From JAVBOF01 sp031550915 (GTDB taxonomy: Bacteria; Bacillota; Clostridia; Christensenellales; MGBC116941), in NCBI GenBank assembly GCA_031550915.1, contig JAVBOF010000163.1, positions 1 through 8,209 of the forward strand: a DNA stretch of 8,209 nt. Direction: 5' to 3'. Position numbers and translations under genes: made by a program. Position 1 is the first letter of the stretch, and every line of letters starts with the position of its first letter. Below the pieces are notes generated by a model that saw only the letters and a list, made by a program, of their open reading frames with translations, ran no database searches and was not told where the DNA came from. Shown piece by piece: positions 1 through 5,577 of this stretch.

Positions 1-10
1 CTGAGCGCAT

Positions 11-823
11 CTAGAATTCGTAGATACCGGATTCGTCTTGTTCATCCCGCTGAACGATGCCATGGTCATAGATCATCAGCTTTTCGACTGTTTTAGCATC
101 ATCGAATATGACCATTTTCTTTGTACCGCCGATCATCGTTCTCCGCTCTTTGATTGGTGAGAGCCAACTCGATTTTATATGGGCGATAAAGCTTTCGTAT
201 TTCATGGTAAGGTAAGTAAGCGTCTCCTGTTTACCGTAGCGCTTTTCTCCGACGGCCTCAAGATGGATCGGAACCATACCGCCAGAAATATAGTCTATTA
301 CGGCTAGATCATGTACCGCAAGGTCCAGCATGGCATTGACATCTTGCCTTATCGGTCCGAGATTCATGCGTGAAATATCAAAATAGACCAGTTCGCCAAG
401 CTCTCCGGCCTCGTACATATTTTTAATATATCTTATAATAGGATGGTAAATCATTATATGGTCGCAATGGAGAACAAGATTATTTTCCATCGCAAGTTCA
501 TGCAGGAATGTTGCCCGTTCTGCATTTGTAGCAATTGGTTTTTCGATAAAAAGGTGTTTACCGGATTCTAGTATCTTTTTCGCAACTTCAAAACTTGGCT
601 CCGTTTGGATCGCCAGACAAAATGCGTCGATATTTGGATCACAAAAAAACTTCTCATAATCGGATGTAATATTGAATTGATCGCCGTAGTTTTTCTTTGC
701 GACTTCCAAACGCGCGGGATTCATGTCGCAAACCGCATGTAAATGGATATTTTTGGAGGTGATCAAATTACGAACGACATTTGCGCCCCAATATCCATAT
801 CCGATATGTACGATATTAATCAA
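11..823 (-). CDS. Gfo/Idh/MocA-family NAD(P)-dependent oxidoreductase, apparently C-terminally shortened by a TAG
   Basis: Predicted cytosolic dehydrogenase that oxidises or reduces a sugar or sugar-nucleotide hydroxyl using NAD(P). The N-terminal Rossmann fold shows G8-Y-G-Y-W-G13. The family EKP motif is at 94-96 (FIEKPIATN). The C-terminal substrate domain carries the conserved LAVHDLAVIDY segment with H171-D172, as in WlbA-like sugar-nucleotide dehydrogenases. The start codon is TTG (821-823); it is chosen because GGAGGAAG lies 6-7 nt upstream and the Rossmann strand begins at once. The only nearby upstream ATG is out of frame. At 270 residues it lacks roughly 60 C-terminal residues compared with the usual 330-350. 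It ends at a TAG (11-13), and the next in-frame codons read M-R-S, which resembles the normal continuation. It has its own promoter. The fold is secure; the substrate is unknown, though the WecD-like gene next door suggests amino-sugar metabolism. Confidence 0.88.
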   Translation of the reverse strand: MINIVHIGYGYWGANVVRNLITSKNIHLHAVCDMNPARLEVAKKNYGDQFNITSDYEKFFCDPNIDAFCLAIQTEPSFEVAKKILESGKHLFIEKPIATNAERATFLHELAMENNLVLHCDHIMIYHPIIRYIKNMYEAGELGELVYFDISRMNLGPIRQDVNAMLDLAVHDLAVIDYISGGMVPIHLEAVGEKRYGKQETLTYLTMKYESFIAHIKSSWLSPIKERRTMIGGTKKMVIFDDAKTVEKLMIYDHGIVQRDEQDESGIYEF

Positions 824-835
824 TTATCTTCCTCC
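824..835 (-). promoter_or_regulatory. Ribosome binding site deciding a TTG start
   Basis: On the minus strand GGAGGAAGATAA directly precedes the TTG at 823-821. The near-perfect GGAGG with 7 nt spacing supports the TTG as the true start of the Gfo/Idh gene. No in-frame ATG lies nearby. Confidence 0.75.
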
Positions 836-902
836 ATATTGCAGAATAAAATTAATAATCAAATTTGCTTCATGATTAGAGACAGATAAATCTTGCTTAT
901 TA

Positions 903-931
903 AGTATAGCAAATGCATAAGAAGGATTCAA
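903..931 (-). promoter_or_regulatory. Sigma-A type promoter for the Gfo/Idh gene
   Basis: Reading the minus strand, TTGAAT (931-926) is followed by exactly 17 bp and then TATACT (908-903). The bases before the -10 are TGC, giving an extended -10 (TGN). Transcription would begin near 896, leaving a leader of about 73 nt before the TTG start. This is one of the best promoter matches in the window. It suggests that the oxidoreductase can be transcribed separately from the acetyltransferase gene upstream of it. No intrinsic terminator is seen between the two genes, so read-through is also possible. Confidence 0.65.
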
Positions 932-980
932 TTAACTGTCTTTACCGGACAAGATGAAGATTCATAAAGAGAAATACAAC

Positions 981-1748
981 TTAATCCATTTTGGCAAAAA
1001 AGTTATTTATACTGGTGATCCTCCATCCATTTTTCTGATGAATGACAGTAGATCTCAAATTGTGCGAAGAAAAACCCGTATAAAACTCGGTTGCTCCGCT
1101 TTCGACTGTCATAACTATCTTAAATGCCTGTATCTGATGCCCCTTTCCCATGTAGGGCATGTTCAAATATTTGCCGATAAGATGGAATTTGGGAGTCTTT
1201 TGGCCGTAACCAAAATTGTATAGCGATAAAAAGCCGATGGGCTGATCGTCTTCGACATTATAGGCTTCATATACGCTATAAGATTTCTCATTGCCGTTTT
1301 GAGCTTTTTCATAAAGATCTCTGATCCAAAGGGAATAGCGACGGTTTGTTTTATCTATCCCAATGCGTGGGTCGATATTGAAACGCTCATCTGTGAAGAT
1401 ACCTTCCTCTATCTTTGCGCATACACGGTCAATGCCGCTGCCCTCGACCTTTTTTGCATACAGCTTATTTGAGCATTCCCGTAAATAATCCATCTTTCCA
1501 GCGTTTTCCGCAGTGTCAAAGATCACATTTAGAATTGAATGCACAAAATGATATCCAGCGTCTTCGATCATACCAGTGATTTTGAAAGATTGAGTTGATG
1601 GAACGATGAAAGTACGCAGATCTTTTTTATCTTTCATCTGTTCGATGGCATCGCGAACCATTTCGGGAGTATCTTCGTCGTCCAGGTATATTTCAACGGA
1701 GTCTATGCCAAGGTTCCTCTGTTCCCACACTGCATCGATTATTTTCAT
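981..1748 (-). CDS. WecD-like GNAT-family N-acetyltransferase
   Basis: Predicted cytosolic acyl-CoA-dependent acetyltransferase of 255 residues. The N-terminal third (W8, R11-N-L-G14, then LRTFIVPS 44-51 and an AGYHFVHS segment 64-71) resembles the N-terminal region of TDP-fucosamine acetyltransferase WecD/RffC. The F-x-x-D-x-R-I segment around 123-129, followed by a Y-x-L-W-I segment (138-142), also fits that family. The C-terminal GNAT core includes the beta strand IGFLSLYNF (171-179), an acetyl-CoA loop-like MGKGHQIQAF (200-209), and SSHNLRSTVIHQKNGWRI (227-244), which matches the usual N-x-x-(A/S)-x-x-x-(Y/H)-x-K-x-G-(F/W) ending. The ATG at 1748 follows GGGGGAGG with 5 nt spacing. The likely substrate is an amino sugar nucleotide, by family resemblance only; a different amine acceptor is possible. 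It has its own promoter and stops with TAA, 157 bp before the Gfo/Idh gene. Confidence 0.8.
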   Translation of the reverse strand: MKIIDAVWEQRNLGIDSVEIYLDDEDTPEMVRDAIEQMKDKKDLRTFIVPSTQSFKITGMIEDAGYHFVHSILNVIFDTAENAGKMDYLRECSNKLYAKKVEGSGIDRVCAKIEEGIFTDERFNIDPRIGIDKTNRRYSLWIRDLYEKAQNGNEKSYSVYEAYNVEDDQPIGFLSLYNFGYGQKTPKFHLIGKYLNMPYMGKGHQIQAFKIVMTVESGATEFYTGFSSHNLRSTVIHQKNGWRITSINNFFAKMD

Positions 1749-1780
1749 TTGTGCCTCCCCCTATTATGAATCGCAGTATG

Positions 1781-1799
1781 CATTCATATACCGTGAATG
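1781..1799. repeat. Inverted repeat in the acetyltransferase leader
   Basis: CATTCA (1781-1786) and TGAATG (1794-1799) are perfect 6-bp arms around a 7-bp spacer. The repeat lies between the predicted promoter and the ribosome binding site of the GNAT gene. It could be an operator half-site pair or a small leader hairpin. Repeats of this size also arise by chance. Confidence 0.3.
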
Positions 1800-1818
1800 G
1801 CTGCATAAGCATAACAGG

Positions 1819-1847
1819 ATTATATCACAAAAACCGTTGGATTATAA
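1819..1847 (-). promoter_or_regulatory. Extended -10 promoter for the acetyltransferase gene
   Basis: The minus strand has TGATATAAT (1827-1819), a perfect consensus -10 with the TGN extension. A weak -35 (TTATAA, 1847-1842) lies 17 bp upstream. Transcription would start near 1812, about 64 nt before the ATG. A second TATAAT (1846-1841) overlaps this -35 and has only a poor -35 partner (CAGGCA, 1869-1864). It may be a second start or a coincidence. Confidence 0.6.
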
Positions 1848-1850
1848 CGG
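1834..1850. repeat. Inverted repeat overlapping the promoter region
   Basis: CCGTT (1834-1838) and AACGG (1846-1850) flank a 7-bp centre and cover the -35 of the extended -10 promoter and the second TATAAT. Read on the minus strand, the stem is followed by five T residues. It could therefore be an operator or a weak back-up terminator behind the main one at 1911-1943. The stem is only 5 bp. Confidence 0.3.
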
Positions 1851-1910
1851 CTTGCGATGAGACTGCCTGATCAACAAAAAAGTTTCAACTGATCCGGGTA
1901 TATCTCCGGC

Positions 1911-1943
1911 TATAAAAAAGCTTCCCATATACCTGGGAAGCTT
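1911..1943 (-). terminator. Rho-independent terminator of the L,D-transpeptidase gene
   Basis: AAGCTTCCCA (1918-1927) and TGGGAAGCTT (1934-1943) form a perfect 10-bp stem with a 6-nt loop. On the minus strand the stem runs directly into a T-rich tail (CTTTTTTATA ending at 1911). It begins 13 nt after the TGA stop of the transpeptidase gene. Stem, loop, tail and position are all canonical for an intrinsic terminator of the minus-strand transcript. Confidence 0.92.
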
Positions 1944-1956
1944 CGTGAAAATACGC

Positions 1957-3177
1957 TCAATCGTCATTAGTTATATTTATATATTCCGCGGCAACGAAGG
2001 CGACATTACCTCCGTAGTTGATCTGATGCCAGCCAGGCACATAGTTTTGTTTGATTATACTAACCTGGTCGTTGATATCGAGCAAGCCCATTATGTCCGA
2101 ATTCGTTGAAGGGAGCATTCGGACGCGAAGGCCTTCGGTATTGACCCTGCCGATATATTCGATCTTTGAAGTTGTGGCGGACCTGGGCACCTGTGCAGAG
2201 AATTTTTTCACCTTACCCGAAAGCACGTAGCCCTCTTTACCTTCAAAGCGTATCTTGTAGAATGAACCGTAGGTATTTACGTGGGTTCCCCAATCCCTTG
2301 CGTCCATCGTTGCTATTACATCTGAATTGATGTCATCGTTTTCATATATCCTTGTTTGCCCTTGCGCCTGCAGGCGGTAGCCTTGGCGCGTTGTATATTT
2401 TGAATTGACTTTTATGCTTGCTGCGCGGACATAAGCGATCTTGCCGCTGCCTGTCTTTACCTTCAACCATGTGCTGTTCATCTGCAGTATCTTGACGCTA
2501 GAACCCTTGCTTAATGTGCCTATGGTCTTCTCCTGGCCGCTAACTCCAGTACGTAGCTCTGCCGTAACGATAGCGGTGCCGGTTCCATAGTTTACGGCTG
2601 GTGTTGTATCCTTTGTCCAGCTGTAATTGGCGAAGGATCTCATTTTGTTCTTCAGCTTGCTCCTAAGAGCGCCGTTATATGACTTGCCAGTTATTTTTAC
2701 GATGGTACCGGCAGGGCAATTATAATATATCCACATCGCGTCATCGACGGGCAACCGGATACAGCCATGGGATGCCTTTTCGCCAAGGTTGCGGTAGGCG
2801 CTGGACTGCATATAGCTTTTCGAATTTATCTGGCGTGTGAAAGTCGGCGAATGAAAATAAATCCCACCGACAACCTGCGTCCAATATTGAGCATATACCC
2901 GGAAATTAACAAAATAGCCGAAGCGTTCCTTCATGCCAAGCATTTTAAACGAACCCGTTGGAGTGGAAAAGCCAGACATGCCGGATGAACACAGAGCCTG
3001 TCGTACGATTTCGTTATCCTCATAAACGGTCATTATCTGGTTTGTAAGGTCAACCTCGATGCGATATTTACTGGCATCCAAATTGAATTTGAAAGATTTT
3101 GCCATTGATGTGGCGGGCGAAAAAATCATGATTGCCAGAGTTATAGATAAAATGACAGCAACGATTTTCCTTTTCAT
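1957..3177 (-). CDS. Secreted L,D-transpeptidase (YkuD domain) with three SH3-like repeats
   Basis: Predicted exported cell-wall enzyme that cross-links peptidoglycan stem peptides through an active-site cysteine. From the ATG at 3177 it has 406 residues. A signal peptide comes first: MKRK, then a hydrophobic core to about residue 20, with probable cleavage after SMA at 24-26. The YkuD domain spans about 36-165 and holds the GGIYFHS histidine (H109) and the catalytic SHGCIRLP motif (H137, C139; Cys codon 2763-2761). Three SH3-like segments follow (about 200-256, 266-322 and 340-402), with typical L-R/G-x-x-V-x-I and W-x-K/Q-I/V features. They probably bind the wall. A longer reading from an ATG at 3225 adds 16 residues, but it lacks a ribosome binding site, overlaps the predicted promoter, and would put a polar stretch before the signal peptide. 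AGGTG lies 10 nt before the chosen ATG. The gene appears monocistronic. Family certain, physiological role inferred. Confidence 0.93.
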   Translation of the reverse strand: MKRKIVAVILSITLAIMIFSPATSMAKSFKFNLDASKYRIEVDLTNQIMTVYEDNEIVRQALCSSGMSGFSTPTGSFKMLGMKERFGYFVNFRVYAQYWTQVVGGIYFHSPTFTRQINSKSYMQSSAYRNLGEKASHGCIRLPVDDAMWIYYNCPAGTIVKITGKSYNGALRSKLKNKMRSFANYSWTKDTTPAVNYGTGTAIVTAELRTGVSGQEKTIGTLSKGSSVKILQMNSTWLKVKTGSGKIAYVRAASIKVNSKYTTRQGYRLQAQGQTRIYENDDINSDVIATMDARDWGTHVNTYGSFYKIRFEGKEGYVLSGKVKKFSAQVPRSATTSKIEYIGRVNTEGLRVRMLPSTNSDIMGLLDINDQVSIIKQNYVPGWHQINYGGNVAFVAAEYINITNDD

Positions 3178-3228
3178 TGAATAGCAACACCTATACACAA
3201 ATTTATTTCTATTTATACTGTCCATGAT

Positions 3229-3256
3229 ACAATATAATGCTTTGAGCCGCTGTAAA
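3229..3256 (-). promoter_or_regulatory. Candidate promoter of the L,D-transpeptidase gene
   Basis: On the minus strand TTTACA (3256-3251), a good -35, is followed by 16 bp and TATTGT (3234-3229). An overlapping TATATT (3236-3231) fits the -10 better but leaves only 14 bp of spacing. Transcription would start near 3222, so the ATG at 3177 gets a leader of about 45 nt while the upstream ATG at 3225 would be at or before the start site. The -10 is imperfect. Confidence 0.4.
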
Positions 3257-3360
3257 AAATAAATTACATGTGGGGTTGTAAAATCTTTGTATTGAAGTTG
3301 TTATAGATCATTCGCAAAATTGCTTCCTATGATTAGAAAAGCAAAACATGATATGTGCGA

Positions 3361-4503
3361 TTATCCGGGACTGAACCGTAGCTTTAATAGACGGAAGACG
3401 TTTTGTGAAACAGCCGTCAAATATTCCGCGGCATGCGTTTTCATCATATCTTCTGGCTCTGGCACCATACAGGCTGAAAACAAAGCGGCGGCGCCTGATT
3501 TGTACAGGACTTCGAAACCTTCCCCGAGTGACCCGGATATTACAACTGCGGGCACGCCCTGCTTTGCCGCAGCCTGACAAATACCTCCGACGGCTTTTCC
3601 CATAGTGCTTTGGTAGTCGCTGCGGCCTTCGCCTGTAATTACCATATCGCAGTCATTTAAGGCGGAGTCAAAACCGTATGCGGCCAGAATCGTCTCGATA
3701 CCGCTGGTTAGTTTGGCTTCTGCAAAGTACAAAAGCGGAACGGCTATCCCGCCCGCCGCACCCGTGCCCGGCGTCGCTTGAGTATCCATACCTGTTTGTT
3801 GCATAATCGTTTTACCGAGCAAAGTCAATCCGGTATCTAGCAGAATGACATCCTCCGGCGATGCTCCTTTTTGAGGGCCGAAAACATATGCCGCACCGTT
3901 TTTGCCATATAGAGGGTTAGTCACATCGCAGGCAATCGTGATATCACAACCGGCAAGCTCGGGCAGCATATCTGTAGAGTCGATGCTGCATATATCCAAA
4001 AGGCCTTCACCGCCGGATTGTATAGCTTTGCCCTCGCTGTCGAGATAATGTATTCCTAAAGACGCTGCCATTCCCGAGCCGCCGTCCGTTGTGGCACTGC
4101 CGCCTATGCCCAGGACAATGCTCTTGCAGCCTTGCGCTAACGCATCGCGGATGAGCTGACCCGTGCCATAAGTCGTAGTTTTAAGCGGCGAATATTCTTC
4201 AGGCGAAAGCAGAGCCACCCCGGAGCAGGCCGCCATCTCTACTACTGCTGTACCATTGGGAAGCATGCCATATGCGGCTTCGATATCGCGCATCAAAGGA
4301 TCCTTGGCAATTATATACCGCTTGCTTCCGCCGATCGCGTAGAGCATACTGTCTACAAAGCCGTCTCCTCCATCCGCAAAGGGCATAGAGATGATATTTG
4401 CATACGGAAAGGATTCCAGCGCCGCAGATTTCATTATTTTGCATACATCTATGGAACTTAGAGTGCCCTTGAATGAATCAGGCGCAAGGATAAGTTTTTT
4501 CAT
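3361..4503 (-). CDS. glxK: Glycerate kinase (GlxK/GarK family)
   Basis: Predicted cytosolic enzyme that phosphorylates D-glycerate with ATP; members of this family are reported to yield mostly 2-phosphoglycerate. At 380 residues it has the normal family length. Diagnostic motifs appear in order: APDSFKGTLS (7-16), FADGGDG (42-48), TYGTG (111-115), GIGGSATTDGGSG (132-144), CDVTNPL (192-198), GPQKGA (209-214), PGTGAAGG (245-252) and TGEGRSDYQ (290-298). The ATG at 4503 is preceded by AGGTG with 4 nt spacing, slightly tight. The gene follows the hydroxyacid dehydrogenase by 55 bp, which pairs hydroxypyruvate or glycerate interconversion with entry into lower glycolysis. No clear intrinsic terminator follows the TAA at 3361. 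Family assignment is firm; the gene symbol is by family only. Confidence 0.95.
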   Translation of the reverse strand: MKKLILAPDSFKGTLSSIDVCKIMKSAALESFPYANIISMPFADGGDGFVDSMLYAIGGSKRYIIAKDPLMRDIEAAYGMLPNGTAVVEMAACSGVALLSPEEYSPLKTTTYGTGQLIRDALAQGCKSIVLGIGGSATTDGGSGMAASLGIHYLDSEGKAIQSGGEGLLDICSIDSTDMLPELAGCDITIACDVTNPLYGKNGAAYVFGPQKGASPEDVILLDTGLTLLGKTIMQQTGMDTQATPGTGAAGGIAVPLLYFAEAKLTSGIETILAAYGFDSALNDCDMVITGEGRSDYQSTMGKAVGGICQAAAKQGVPAVVISGSLGEGFEVLYKSGAAALFSACMVPEPEDMMKTHAAEYLTAVSQNVFRLLKLRFSPG

Positions 4504-4511
4504 AAATCACC

Positions 4512-4525
4512 TATGCTTAAGCATA
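4512..4525. repeat. Perfect 14-bp palindrome at the glycerate kinase ribosome binding site
   Basis: TATGCTTAAGCATA is a perfect palindrome whose last base is also the first base of the AGGTG ribosome binding site of the kinase gene. One half, TATGCTTA, recurs at 4554-4561 over the stop codon of the upstream dehydrogenase gene. It could be a repressor site, or an RNA hairpin (5-bp stem, TTAA loop) beside the start region. Function is unproven. Confidence 0.4.
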
Positions 4526-4558
4526 ATTGAGTAAAACACATGGATCCAACTATTATGC

Positions 4559-5518
4559 TTACACATTAACAACGTTGACCGGATTGCCCTCCAGATAGCA
4601 TTTAAGATTATTTTGCGCTATATTTAAAAGCCTTTCGCGAGAGGCTTTTGGCGCCCAGCCGAAATGCGGCGTTATGAAACAGTTTGGGGCCCCGATAAGC
4701 GGGCTACCTTCCTTTGGGGGCTCGGCGCTCAGAACATCGGCTGCAAAGCCTGCGAGCTTCCCGCTTTCCAAAGCTTCTCGCACATTGCGCTCGTTGATGA
4801 GGGGACCGCGCGCAGTATTTATAAGAATTGCGCCATCCTTCATTTTTGAAAGCGTATTCGTATCGATCAGCCCTGTTGTTGCATCTGTCAGCGGGCAATG
4901 AAGGGACAAGATATCTGAAGTCGCAAGCACTTCATCCAAACGGCACAGCTTCACTTTACCATCTTCCGATATGCCCCTTTTATCTTTATTGAAAGCGATC
5001 ACTTGCATACCGAATGCACCGGCTATGCTTGCGACCTCGCTTCCGATCCTTCCATACCCGATTATACCAAACGTCTTACCTGCCAGTTCTATCAGGGGAT
5101 AGTCCCAATAGCAAAAATCCCTGCAGTTGCTCCATTTTCCGTCGAATACGGTTTTCGAATGGTATGCGACATGGTGGCACATTTCCAGCAAGAGCGCGAA
5201 GACAAGCTGTGCGACTGAGACCGTGCTGTAAGCCGGTATATTTGTAACGATAACGCCATGTTCACTGGCGCTGTCAACATCCACAACATTGAATCCGGTT
5301 GCCAGGACACAGACAAATTTTAATTGCTTTTTTGCATTGAAGATATCCGAGTTAAGCGGCGTTTTATTTGTAAATACTATCTCCGCGTCGCCGATACGCT
5401 CATAAATCTGTTCTACGCTGGTGCGTTCATATATCACGCATTCACCAAAGCTCTTCAGACCTTCCCAGCTTAAATCACCGGGGTTCGTGGTATAACCGTC
5501 TAAAACGACTATCTTCAT
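4559..5518 (-). CDS. D-2-hydroxyacid dehydrogenase, probable hydroxypyruvate reductase / glycerate dehydrogenase
   Basis: Predicted cytosolic NAD(P)H enzyme reducing a 2-keto acid, probably hydroxypyruvate to D-glycerate or the reverse. The 319-residue length fits the family. The substrate domain includes LATGFNVVD (72-80) and IPAYSTVSVAQ (94-104). The nucleotide fold shows G154-Y-G-R-I-G159. The catalytic trio is visible: R237 in INTARGPLI, E266 in DVLSAEPP, and H285 in TPHFGWAPK. The position ending the second Rossmann strand reads AFNKDKRG, with Asn where strictly NAD-specific members often have Asp, so the cofactor is uncertain. The ATG at 5518 follows GGAGGA with 4 nt spacing. It lies 59 bp after pyruvate carboxylase and 55 bp before glycerate kinase, and that partnership is the main reason to favour hydroxypyruvate over other keto acids such as glyoxylate or phenylpyruvate. 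Confidence 0.9.
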   Translation of the reverse strand: MKIVVLDGYTTNPGDLSWEGLKSFGECVIYERTSVEQIYERIGDAEIVFTNKTPLNSDIFNAKKQLKFVCVLATGFNVVDVDSASEHGVIVTNIPAYSTVSVAQLVFALLLEMCHHVAYHSKTVFDGKWSNCRDFCYWDYPLIELAGKTFGIIGYGRIGSEVASIAGAFGMQVIAFNKDKRGISEDGKVKLCRLDEVLATSDILSLHCPLTDATTGLIDTNTLSKMKDGAILINTARGPLINERNVREALESGKLAGFAADVLSAEPPKEGSPLIGAPNCFITPHFGWAPKASRERLLNIAQNNLKCYLEGNPVNVVNV

Positions 5519-5522
5519 ATTT

Positions 5523-5528
5523 TCCTCC
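5523..5528 (-). promoter_or_regulatory. Strong ribosome binding site of the hydroxyacid dehydrogenase gene
   Basis: GGAGGA stands 4 nt before the ATG at 5518-5516 on the minus strand. It fixes the start and suggests efficient translation independent of the upstream pyruvate carboxylase gene. Confidence 0.7.
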
Positions 5529-5577
5529 AGAGATCGATCATATTGATGATGCGATTATAGCCCTTTTGGAGCGTTAA

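Noticed and set aside
10..19. Overlapping TCTAGA and GAATTC restriction-site sequences near the left edge, as in a cloning polylinker
   Set aside because: The bases form the continuing C-terminal coding sequence of the oxidoreductase, and no vector sequence is visible around them. Coincidence is the simplest explanation.
932..955. Hairpin around CTGTC/GGACAAG downstream of the acetyltransferase gene as a terminator
   Set aside because: The stem is only about 4 bp plus a wobble pair, and no T-tract follows it.
954..1223. Plus-strand open frame of 89 codons opposite the acetyltransferase gene
   Set aside because: It lies almost entirely antisense to a well-supported gene, has no good ribosome binding site and shows no recognisable protein features.
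3226..3360. Possible terminator or small gene in the AT-rich spacer after the glycerate kinase gene
   Set aside because: Only very short palindromes are present (for example GCAAAATTGC at 3313-3322), with no adjacent T-run on the minus strand and no credible open frame. Apart from the transpeptidase promoter I see nothing supportable.
5554..5559. Perfect TATAAT (minus strand) between pyruvate carboxylase and the dehydrogenase gene
   Set aside because: No acceptable -35 hexamer lies 16-18 bp upstream (TATGAT at 17 bp) and there is no TGN extension, so an internal promoter is not supported by sequence alone.
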